This document shows positions 1 through 5,084 of a stretch of 5,084 nucleotides of DNA, piece by piece (position 1 is the first letter of the stretch; every line of letters starts with the position of its first letter). The position numbers and the translations under genes are program-made. This DNA comes from Elusimicrobiota bacterium (GTDB lineage: Bacteria > Elusimicrobiota > Elusimicrobia > UBA1565 > UBA9628): contig JAGWJU010000109.1 in NCBI GenBank assembly GCA_028865585.1, positions 1 to 5,084 on the forward strand, in the 5' to 3' direction. A model generated the notes under the pieces. It was not told the DNA's origin and searched no databases. It was given only the letters and a program-made list of their open reading frames with translations.

Positions 1-75
1 CTGGCGGCGTCGAGAACGCGGGCTTTCAGGGCTTAGCTGAGGATTTGGACCTTCGGGCGAGGGTGGAGGCTTCGC
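1..75. other. Unassigned left edge, no gene supported
   Basis: These bases lie downstream of the leftward nucleotidyltransferase-like gene. On the minus strand I find no ATG, GTG or TTG start here, and on the plus strand two of the three frames close within 40 bases. One minus-strand frame at the extreme edge (below about position 33) reads ALKARVLDAA with GC-rich third positions, which could belong to a neighbouring gene, but it has no visible start codon. There is no hairpin followed by a T run that would mark a terminator for the neighbouring gene. Confidence 0.4.
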
Positions 76-1692
76 TCAAGAGTTCGGGGAGTGCTGGGAC
101 TCGAAGAAAGGCCAGTAAGAACGAAAAAACGCTTCGGCGGGCGCGGAGTTGGCTTCTGTTTCCGGAAGCGAAAGCCATTCCGACTCTAGTCGTTCGAGCC
201 AGGATGCGGATTCTGGGAATTTGGCGCGGTAGCGGCCGAGGACGGCGTCGGCGTCCTGCGCGTCCAAAGGCAGGCCGTCGTCTAGATAAAGCCGAGGGGC
301 CAGCATGCGGGTTAAAAGGAAAAAAATCCTATAGGCATTGTGTCCGGCCTTGGAATCGAGTGCCAGGACCCGGGCGGAAAGGCCAAGCGCTGCGGCCGTC
401 TGGCGGGCCAGCATGCGCATATCTTCCGGGCCGGGTGCGGACAGCCTGCTCGTGTCGATATTCCACTGGAGGCGGTAATACTGGGCCCAGATCTGGTGCC
501 TGCGGCTGTGCTTGAGAAGCCATATCTTGCGCGGGTCGCCCGCGGGGCCGAGGCCATGCGCCAGGAACGGCGAATCGAGGAACGGGCTGTAGAGCAGGCC
601 TTGCAGAATGTTGTAGGTGAGCGCCCATCCGGGGGCGGAAAAGGCGTTTTCGCGCAGGTGCCAGCGATCCATCCTGGCGGCCAGGACCTCAAAATGCTCG
701 GGCGTCGGCGGATGATCCAGAACGACGAACCAGCGGAACAGGTTGTCCATGAAGAAGCCGCAGCCGCCGGGGATGTGAAGAGCCGCCAGCGTCCGCATGC
801 GGCGGCTCCAGAGGGCGAAGTGCGGGTCGGGTGAGTCGGCCAAGTTGTACCATTCCGTGGCGTTCGGGGACTCAACTTCGTGTCTGACTTGGTGCTCATC
901 TGAAAAATATCGTCCGCACGCGTCGTCCGCGAAGTTCATGGCTTCAAGCAGAAGGCGGCGCGCCTGATTCCTGTCGATTGCGTCGGGCCGTCGCAGAATT
1001 TCGGCCGATTCGGGCGCGACGCCGGAACCCATTTCGGACAGGAACGCTTGGCGGCCGGGAACCTCCAGCGCTCCCTGCGCGGCCGCCCGCTCGTGGCGGA
1101 AAATATCGATGAAGAACTTGGAAACTTTAAATCCGAACTCGGGGGGTTCTTTTTTCCCGGCGGCCTCAAAATAGGTTTGCGCCAAGGATAAATAAGCGGC
1201 CAAAGCCTCCTGGAGGTGGAAAAGCTTGAGGGTCGACGCGTTTTCCTCGGGCACGAGGCCCAAGGCGGGCTTGCCGCCGAGAGGGCGCCAGCCCGGCATT
1301 TCGCGCGCCCGCCATCCTCCGCGGCGAGCGTAATCCCGGATTTCGAGCGGATTCGTGATCTGTAGTTCGCCGAAAAAAGGGAAAACGCGCTTGAAGCGGC
1401 TGTAAAGTCGCCAGAACTTTTGAGCCGTTTCGGTTTTGTCGCTCGTGCCGTCATCCAGGATCGCGATGAGATCAACGTCGCTGATTCCGGGGGTCCAGTC
1501 TTGGCGGGCCATCCCGCGGCGGAGATAAAGGCTGGCGCGGTTTCCAAAGCGCAGGCGGACGGCCGCCGAAAAAAGAGCGACGGCGCCCAGGTAAATGGAC
1601 CGGTAGAGGCTCAGCCAAACCCGCCGGTTCCGGGTCCGAATGACCCGGGCGCGAAGCGCGGCGATAAGACGGGAGAGGCGTTCCCTAGCCAT
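76..1692 (-). CDS. Large nucleotidyltransferase-fold protein with long C-terminal extension
   Basis: Predicted 538-residue cytoplasmic protein. The visible domain is near the N-terminus: a strand ending in R-G-M (Gly60-Met61) followed by WTPGISDVDLIAIL with Asp72 and Asp74. This matches the hG[GS]...Dh[DE]h signature of the polymerase beta-type nucleotidyltransferase superfamily, which moves NMP from an NTP to a small molecule, RNA or protein. Glu109 in GELQI is a candidate third metal-binding carboxylate. The usual Ser after the Gly is Met here, which is unusual. Minimal members of this fold are about 100 residues, so the remaining 400-odd residues, rich in Trp, Phe and Arg, form an extension I do not recognise. 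The frame is open upstream to an ATG at 1794, but that would run antisense into the divergent glycosyltransferase. I prefer the ATG at 1692, which leaves a normal AT-rich intergenic gap, although no clear Shine-Dalgarno precedes it. The substrate is unknown; a role with the neighbouring glycosyltransferases is inference from position only. Confidence 0.8.
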   Translation of the reverse strand: MARERLSRLIAALRARVIRTRNRRVWLSLYRSIYLGAVALFSAAVRLRFGNRASLYLRRGMARQDWTPGISDVDLIAILDDGTSDKTETAQKFWRLYSRFKRVFPFFGELQITNPLEIRDYARRGGWRAREMPGWRPLGGKPALGLVPEENASTLKLFHLQEALAAYLSLAQTYFEAAGKKEPPEFGFKVSKFFIDIFRHERAAAQGALEVPGRQAFLSEMGSGVAPESAEILRRPDAIDRNQARRLLLEAMNFADDACGRYFSDEHQVRHEVESPNATEWYNLADSPDPHFALWSRRMRTLAALHIPGGCGFFMDNLFRWFVVLDHPPTPEHFEVLAARMDRWHLRENAFSAPGWALTYNILQGLLYSPFLDSPFLAHGLGPAGDPRKIWLLKHSRRHQIWAQYYRLQWNIDTSRLSAPGPEDMRMLARQTAAALGLSARVLALDSKAGHNAYRIFFLLTRMLAPRLYLDDGLPLDAQDADAVLGRYRAKFPESASWLERLESEWLSLPETEANSAPAEAFFRSYWPFFESQHSPNS

Positions 1693-1762
1693 TGGGCGTT
1701 TGAGACGGCATAAAATAGTATACTTATCTCTCTTGGAGATAAAACGGAGTCCGACTTCCAAA
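1693..1762. promoter_or_regulatory. Divergent intergenic region with candidate promoters
   Basis: This 70-base gap separates the leftward nucleotidyltransferase-like gene from the rightward operon and is markedly richer in A and T than its surroundings. It contains AGTATACT (1717-1724), a perfect palindrome, so a TATACT -10-like box reads on both strands. TTGAGA (1700-1705) resembles a -35 box for rightward transcription, but it is only 13 bases from TATACT; an 18-base spacing would use the weaker TTATCT (1724-1729). No convincing -35 is visible for leftward transcription. GGAG at 1746-1749 is the best ribosome binding site for the rightward gene, 13 bases before its ATG, which is slightly long. 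Promoters must lie here if both genes are transcribed independently, but the exact boxes are tentative. Confidence 0.4.
1724..1742. repeat. Perfect 7-bp inverted repeat in operon leader
   Basis: TTATCTC and GAGATAA are separated by TCTTG, a perfect 7-bp stem with a 5-base spacer. It partly overlaps the palindromic TATACT box and lies 20 bases before the start of the first rightward gene. It could be an operator half-site pair for a dimeric regulator, or a small hairpin in the 5' leader. It is not followed by a T run, so it is not a terminator. The function is inferred only from placement. Confidence 0.4.
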
Positions 1763-2575
1763 ATGAAGCGCGCGCCTCTTGCCAGCTTGGTCATTCTCTG
1801 CCATAACGACGGGAATTACCTGAAGGAGTGCCTGCGGAGCGTCTCCCGCCATACCGGGATCTCCTATGAAGTCATCATCGTGGACAACGCCAGCGTCGGC
1901 GCGTCCGCCAAGTACGTCAAGAGCCTCGCTCGGCGTCCGGGCTTCACCGTGATCCGGAACAAGGAAAACCTTTATTTCGCGGGCGGCAACAACCAGGGAA
2001 TCGAGGCGGCGCGCGGCAAGTACGTCGTCCTCTTGAACGCCGACGCCGTGGTCGGCCCGGGATGGCTGGAACTCATGATCCGTTGCGCCGAGCGCGACAA
2101 GAAAGCGGGCTTGGTCGCCCCCCGCACCAACGGCGCCACGAGCGTTCAACTGGTCGACAAACCCGGCTACGCGTCCGTCGCAAAATTTCCTGCCTTCGCT
2201 CGGCAATGGGCGCGGCGCCATCGCGGCAAGAGCTTCGCGGCGCACCGTCTCATCGCGTTTTGTCTTCTGATCAAGCGCGAGGTCATCGAACGGATCGGCC
2301 TCCTGGACGAGCGCTTCGGGCCCGGCGGCTACGAGGACTACGATTATTGCCTGCGGGCCCAGCAGGCGGGCTACAAGACGGTCGTGGCCCAGGACGTGTT
2401 CGTCCACCATTACGGCGGCAAGGGCTACTCCAATATGGACTACGATCACCACCGCCGCATCAACCGCGAGCTTCTGGCCCGCAAGTGGGCGCGCCAGGCG
2501 TTTCACGTCCTCGACGACATGGACAGCGTGCGAATGTCTTCGGCGCGCCAGACGGCCGGCGCTGCGCAGGGGTAG
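1763..2575 (+). CDS. Family 2 glycosyltransferase A
   Basis: Predicted 270-residue GT-A fold glycosyltransferase that would transfer a sugar from a nucleotide-sugar donor to an unknown acceptor at the cytoplasmic side of the membrane; no membrane segment is evident. The N-terminal Rossmann-like half starts with LASLVILCHNDG and contains VIIVDNAS, whose Asp41 is the expected nucleotide-contacting residue. LLNADAVV (Asp94) is the metal-binding DXD equivalent. YEDYDYCLR (Glu191-Asp192) is the catalytic-base region, preceded by the family-typical GLLDERFG and followed by VFVHHYGGKG. These are hallmarks of the rhamnosyltransferase-like GT2 subgroup, and the length is normal for it. The loop after Asp41 reads NASVGAS where most relatives have NGSTDGT. 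The ATG at 1763 is chosen because homology-like sequence begins immediately after it; the frame stays open upstream into the intergenic region. It is first in a rightward operon and a paralogue of the GT2 encoded at 3690-5024. Donor sugar and acceptor cannot be predicted. Confidence 0.92.
   Translation: MKRAPLASLVILCHNDGNYLKECLRSVSRHTGISYEVIIVDNASVGASAKYVKSLARRPGFTVIRNKENLYFAGGNNQGIEAARGKYVVLLNADAVVGPGWLELMIRCAERDKKAGLVAPRTNGATSVQLVDKPGYASVAKFPAFARQWARRHRGKSFAAHRLIAFCLLIKREVIERIGLLDERFGPGGYEDYDYCLRAQQAGYKTVVAQDVFVHHYGGKGYSNMDYDHHRRINRELLARKWARQAFHVLDDMDSVRMSSARQTAGAAQG
2568..2572 (+). promoter_or_regulatory. Ribosome binding site of the radical SAM gene
   Basis: AGGGG sits at the very end of glycosyltransferase A, immediately before its TAG stop, and 11 bases before the ATG at 2584. 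It supports that ATG over a later in-frame ATG at 2653 and suggests translational coupling between the two genes. Confidence 0.5.
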
Positions 2576-2583
2576 CGCCGGCC

Positions 2584-3693
2584 ATGCCTTTGCGCCGGGA
2601 CGCGCAAAACTCACCGGCGACGGTCTTCGCCAAAGACAAGATTTACGGGCACATGGACCGGGTCCGCGAGTGGGTCGAGAGCGGTCTTTCCCGGCCGGTC
2701 ACCATCGAGATGGACCTCACCAACTTGTGCAATCAAAAGTGCCCGCATTGCTTCGGATACGCGCCCGAGCGGGACGCGGCGCGCATGCACCTGGAGGAAG
2801 CCAAGCGGATCATTTCCGAAATCAAGGACGTGGGCGCGCGGGGACTGACGTTCACCGGGGGAGGGGACCCGCTCGTAAGCCCGATTTGCCTGCCCTGCGT
2901 GGAGCACGCCCGGACATTAGGCCTGGACGTGGGCTTCATCACCAACGCGCAGGCCCTGACCGAGACGCATGCGCGGACCTTGCTGGCGAACTGCCAATGG
3001 CTGCGGGTGAGCATCGACGCGGCCACTCCAGAGGTCTTTATGAAGACGCACGGGATGGACGAGAAAATGTTCCGGAAGGTTTTGGACAACGTGAAGCTTT
3101 TGGCGCGCTTGAAGCGCGAAACGGGCTCCTCCTGCACTTTGGGCGTCGGCTTCTTGACCAGCCCGGAAACCAAGAAGGACATCTACGCTTTCGCCGAGTT
3201 GGGCCGGGGTTTGGGCGTCGATTACGCCCAGTATCGGCCGCTTCTGCGCCGCCACGGGTTCGCGGACGTGGATTACTCCGATGCGGAAATTCTCTCCGAA
3301 ATGCGCCGCGCCGCGGCTTTGTCGACTTCCGATTATCGCGTGGTTTCGTCCGAACATAAGTATGAGCTGATCGCCAGCGGAGAGATCGAGCGGGACTACA
3401 AGAAGTGCTACGGCCAGCACTTCGCGGCGGTGGTCTCCGCGGACAAGAAGATGTATGTCTGCTGCCACATGCGCGGCGTGGAGAAGTACTGCCTGGGCGA
3501 CTTGTCCAAGCAGAGCATGCGGGAGATATGGTCCTCCGAACATCGGCGCAAGGTGGCGGACAGCGTCGACTTCAAGGATTGCCCGCCGCTGTGCCGTTGC
3601 GACTCCTTCAACACCATCATTTGGAAAATAAAGGAAGAAGGCGCGCCCGCGGAGGCGGATCCGAAGCCGCGCGCTCATCCGAATTTCATTTGA
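2584..3693 (+). CDS. Radical SAM protein with SPASM-like C-terminal domain
   Basis: Predicted 369-residue iron-sulfur enzyme. CNQKCPHC (Cys49, Cys53, Cys56) is the CX3CX2C motif that binds the 4Fe-4S cluster and S-adenosylmethionine to make a 5'-deoxyadenosyl radical. FTGGGDP (90-96) is the GGE-type SAM-binding motif, and LRVSIDAATPE (from 140) is a typical core barrel strand. The C-terminal part has Cys275, Cys293, Cys294, Cys303, and Cys333, Cys337 and Cys339 (CPPLCRC), around a family-typical GDLSKQSMREIW segment. This looks like a SPASM domain carrying an auxiliary cluster, although the spacing differs from the canonical pattern. SPASM enzymes commonly modify peptides, but some act on sugars or other small molecules. 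It starts 8 bases after glycosyltransferase A and its stop overlaps the next start, so it is probably co-transcribed with both transferases and may modify the same glycoconjugate. The last 20 or so residues are low-complexity and charged or proline-rich. The substrate is not identifiable. Confidence 0.9.
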   Translation: MPLRRDAQNSPATVFAKDKIYGHMDRVREWVESGLSRPVTIEMDLTNLCNQKCPHCFGYAPERDAARMHLEEAKRIISEIKDVGARGLTFTGGGDPLVSPICLPCVEHARTLGLDVGFITNAQALTETHARTLLANCQWLRVSIDAATPEVFMKTHGMDEKMFRKVLDNVKLLARLKRETGSSCTLGVGFLTSPETKKDIYAFAELGRGLGVDYAQYRPLLRRHGFADVDYSDAEILSEMRRAAALSTSDYRVVSSEHKYELIASGEIERDYKKCYGQHFAAVVSADKKMYVCCHMRGVEKYCLGDLSKQSMREIWSSEHRRKVADSVDFKDCPPLCRCDSFNTIIWKIKEEGAPAEADPKPRAHPNFI

Positions 3694-5024
3694 ACCGGAA
3701 ACCGCGGACAAAATCGTCTCCGTCCGATCCGGCGGGGGTCCGCGTCATTGTTCCCGCCCCGGCAAAGAACTCGCGAGGATTGTTCGCCCGCGAGCTTAAA
3801 AAATTTATTCACGCCCTTCCGGGACCCGTGGACGAGATTCGGGTGGACGGAAATCGTGAGGGATTGTCCGGCCTTTCCGTCGCGGGCCTGCGCGACCGGA
3901 CGCTCATCGCGGTCGAACATCCCATGACGCAGCCCGCCTTGTTCCATTTGGCTTACGATTCCCCGTTCCTTCCCCTGATCGTGGCGCGGCTTGGCCGCGA
4001 ACGGCACGACGACTCTTTTTCAGGGCATTGGCTCCCCAATTGGTTCGGGACTCCTCCGGTCTGGGCGGAGGAGTTGTGGGATTTTTCCCGGAGCTTCGAG
4101 GCCGAAGATCAGTTCCGCCTGCTGCCCCGCCGGATTTTTTCAAAAATAAAGATTGAGCGCGGCTTTATCGCTGAGCGCCTCGGCGAAACCCGAAGAATGA
4201 GGCGCGTTTCCTCCCGGAGCGGCTTGGCCAGCATTATCATTCCCTGCTGGAACGGCCTTTCTTACATGCGGGAGTGTTTGGGCTCGGTTCTGCGAAGGAC
4301 CGAGGGGCCCTACGAAATCATCATCGTCGACAATGGATCCACGGACGGCACGGCGGCGTATGTGCGCTCATTGAAAAAAAGACAAATCAGGATCATAAGA
4401 AACCCGAGCAACCGCGGATTCCCCACCGCCGTCAACCAGGGAATGAAAGCGGCAAAGGGCGACTATTTCGTGTGGCTCAATAATGACACGGTGGTGACCG
4501 ACGGCTGGCTGGGGCGCATGACCGGCTGGGCGGCGCGTTCGCCGAGGGTGGGAGCGGTCGGCCCCTCTTCCAATGCCCCGGGAGTGTCTTTTCAACTCGT
4601 GGATGGAGCGCCCAAGGCCGGCAAAATCCAAGGCTTCGCCCGGGCCATTTCCGAGATGAATGCCGGTCGCAGCGTTTGGGTCCCGCTCATCACGGGATTT
4701 TGCTTCCTGGTCAAAAGAGAGGCCGTCGACCGCATCGGCTTTCTGGATGAACGCTTTGGCTTGGGTATCTATGAGGACTATGATTACTGCATGAGGCTGC
4801 GCCAAGCCGGTTACGGGATTCTAATGGCGCAGGATGTCTTTATCCACCATTCTTGGCACAGGACTTTCAAACACAACGGGGTTGATAGTCTCGAGGCCGA
4901 AGCCAACAACCGGGATCTTTTCATCCATAAGTGGTGCCGTTTGGCGATGGAGTTCGTGGACAGCACCGGATTTTTCAGGCCTTTTGCGCTAAAAGCCCCC
5001 GGTAAACTTCGCCGATCCCGCTAG
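3690..5024 (+). CDS. Family 2 glycosyltransferase B with unknown N-terminal domain
   Basis: Predicted 444-residue protein if it starts at the TTG at 3690, whose last two bases begin the TGA stop of the radical SAM gene (TTGA overlap, translational coupling). Residues from about 170 on form a full GT2 domain: SIIIPCWNG, IIIVDNGSTDGT (Asp214, nucleotide contact), WLNNDTVV (Asp266, metal-binding DXD equivalent) and YEDYDYCMR (Glu362-Asp363, catalytic-base region), ending much like glycosyltransferase A. Residues 1 to about 169 are unfamiliar but look truly coding: third positions are GC-rich and no stop interrupts the frame. The segment has VRVIVPAP near its start, a hydrophobic middle (YDSPFLPLIV) and a Trp/Phe-rich stretch ending LLPRRIF. 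There is no strong Shine-Dalgarno for any start. Later choices are GTG at 3828, ATG at 3924, and ATG at 4197, which would give a 275-residue bare GT2 but leave 500 bases of coding-like sequence unexplained. Donor and acceptor are unknown. Confidence 0.82.
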   Translation: MNRKPRTKSSPSDPAGVRVIVPAPAKNSRGLFARELKKFIHALPGPVDEIRVDGNREGLSGLSVAGLRDRTLIAVEHPMTQPALFHLAYDSPFLPLIVARLGRERHDDSFSGHWLPNWFGTPPVWAEELWDFSRSFEAEDQFRLLPRRIFSKIKIERGFIAERLGETRRMRRVSSRSGLASIIIPCWNGLSYMRECLGSVLRRTEGPYEIIIVDNGSTDGTAAYVRSLKKRQIRIIRNPSNRGFPTAVNQGMKAAKGDYFVWLNNDTVVTDGWLGRMTGWAARSPRVGAVGPSSNAPGVSFQLVDGAPKAGKIQGFARAISEMNAGRSVWVPLITGFCFLVKREAVDRIGFLDERFGLGIYEDYDYCMRLRQAGYGILMAQDVFIHHSWHRTFKHNGVDSLEAEANNRDLFIHKWCRLAMEFVDSTGFFRPFALKAPGKLRRSR

Positions 5025-5084
5025 CGCGGGTCTTCCAGGAGTGCCGCTGCTCGGCGAAGCCCCTTCCTTCCGCCGAAATGCGTA
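4975..5084 (-). CDS. C-terminal end of a probable GT4-type glycosyltransferase (partial)
   Basis: An open minus-strand frame enters from the right edge and ends at a TGA at 4977-4975, giving 36 visible residues. They include GRGFAEQRHSW, then GIGEVYRGLL shortly before the end. This is the usual tail of GT-B fold, GT4-type (glycosyl transferases group 1) proteins: a helix with an aromatic and a conserved H-S-W, then a final helix with V-Y-R-x-L-L. Such enzymes transfer sugars from nucleotide-sugar donors in lipopolysaccharide, capsule or similar pathways. The gene converges on glycosyltransferase B and their 3' ends overlap by 50 bases. The 5' part with all catalytic residues lies outside the window, so the call rests on tail resemblance alone. 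The competing minus frames here lack such a pattern. Confidence 0.55.
   Translation of the reverse strand, partial: RISAEGRGFAEQRHSWKTRASGIGEVYRGLLAQKA
5007..5059. repeat. Nested inverted repeats across the convergent gene ends
   Basis: CTTCGCCGA (5007-5015) and TCGGCGAAG (5051-5059) form a perfect 9-bp inverted repeat. Inside it CCCGC (5017-5021) and GCGGG (5026-5030) form a 5-bp stem around TAGC, which holds the TAG stop of glycosyltransferase B; with one bulged T the stem extends by two pairs (GA with TC). The structure could slow polymerase or protect the 3' end of the rightward transcript. There is no T run, so it is not a standard intrinsic terminator, and in GC-rich coding DNA such repeats can arise by chance. 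Confidence 0.35.

Noticed and set aside
45..515. Plus-strand open frame opposite the 3' end of the nucleotidyltransferase-like gene
   Set aside because: Arg/Gly-rich low-complexity translation without motifs, typical antisense shadow.
1693..1794. Longer N-terminus of the nucleotidyltransferase-like protein, starting at the ATG at 1794
   Set aside because: It would cover the AT-rich divergent region and the first codons of glycosyltransferase A; codon composition drops there and the 1692 ATG fits better.
2062..2583. Upstream in-frame extension of the radical SAM protein by 174 residues
   Set aside because: This stretch lies out of frame over glycosyltransferase A and translates to Arg/Gly/Pro-rich shadow sequence; the ATG at 2584 with AGGGG upstream is a better start.
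1724..2614. Long minus-strand open frame of 296 codons antisense to glycosyltransferase A
   Set aside because: It mirrors a clear GT2 gene, has no recognisable motif, and arises from GC-rich third positions suppressing stops on the opposite strand.
3405..3689. Extension of glycosyltransferase B upstream into the radical SAM gene
   Set aside because: The translation is Arg/Gly/Leu-rich shadow of a well-supported frame covering the SPASM cysteines.
2917..3711. Minus-strand open frame of 264 codons antisense to the radical SAM gene
   Set aside because: The opposite strand carries the radical SAM and SPASM motifs; the antisense translation shows only composition-driven Ala, Val and His-rich sequence.
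1..5084. tRNA or rRNA genes, CRISPR arrays, insertion sequences or attachment sites
   Set aside because: I saw no cloverleaf-like sequence, no regularly spaced direct repeats, no transposase motif and no terminal inverted repeats with target duplications.
5078..5084. ATG at the right edge as the start of another rightward gene
   Set aside because: No Shine-Dalgarno at proper distance, only two codons visible, and the opposite strand is occupied by a more convincing GT4-like tail.

Overview
This is a GC-rich window (roughly 60% by eye) packed with bacterial genes. Nearly all of it is coding, and the content reads as a piece of a surface-glycan or glycoconjugate cluster: two related family 2 glycosyltransferases, a radical SAM/SPASM enzyme between them, a large nucleotidyltransferase-fold protein pointing the other way, and the tail of what looks like a GT4-type glycosyltransferase entering from the right edge. 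No phylogenetic marker gene is present. This style of locus (radical SAM plus GT2 enzymes, high GC, TTG or ATG starts with weak Shine-Dalgarno sites) would fit an uncultured Gram-negative lineage such as Elusimicrobiota or Omnitrophota, but that is a guess from general resemblance only.

Layout. Positions 1-75 hold nothing assignable. Positions 76-1692 (minus) encode a 538-residue protein with an N-terminal nucleotidyltransferase motif and a long unrecognised C-terminal part. A short AT-rich intergenic region, 1693-1762, separates it from a divergent rightward operon and carries a palindromic TATACT-type box and a perfect 7-bp inverted repeat. The operon is GT2 enzyme A (1763-2575), then 8 bases, then a radical SAM/SPASM protein (2584-3693), then a 4-base TTGA overlap, then GT2 enzyme B (3690-5024). 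Enzyme B carries about 165 extra N-terminal residues of unknown type. On the minus strand, 4975-5084 is the 3' end of another gene whose tail resembles GT4 glycosyltransferases. It converges on enzyme B and overlaps it by 50 bases.

How they may work together. The tight spacing of the three rightward genes suggests one transcript and a shared pathway. The two GT2 enzymes are clear paralogues that probably add successive or alternative sugars. The radical SAM enzyme could modify the acceptor (a peptide, lipid or sugar), and the divergent nucleotidyltransferase-fold protein could activate or modify a substrate of the same pathway. The substrates cannot be read from the sequence. The most interesting points are the unrecognised N-terminal domain of enzyme B, the altered Gly-Met in the nucleotidyltransferase motif, and the atypical cysteine pattern of the radical SAM protein.
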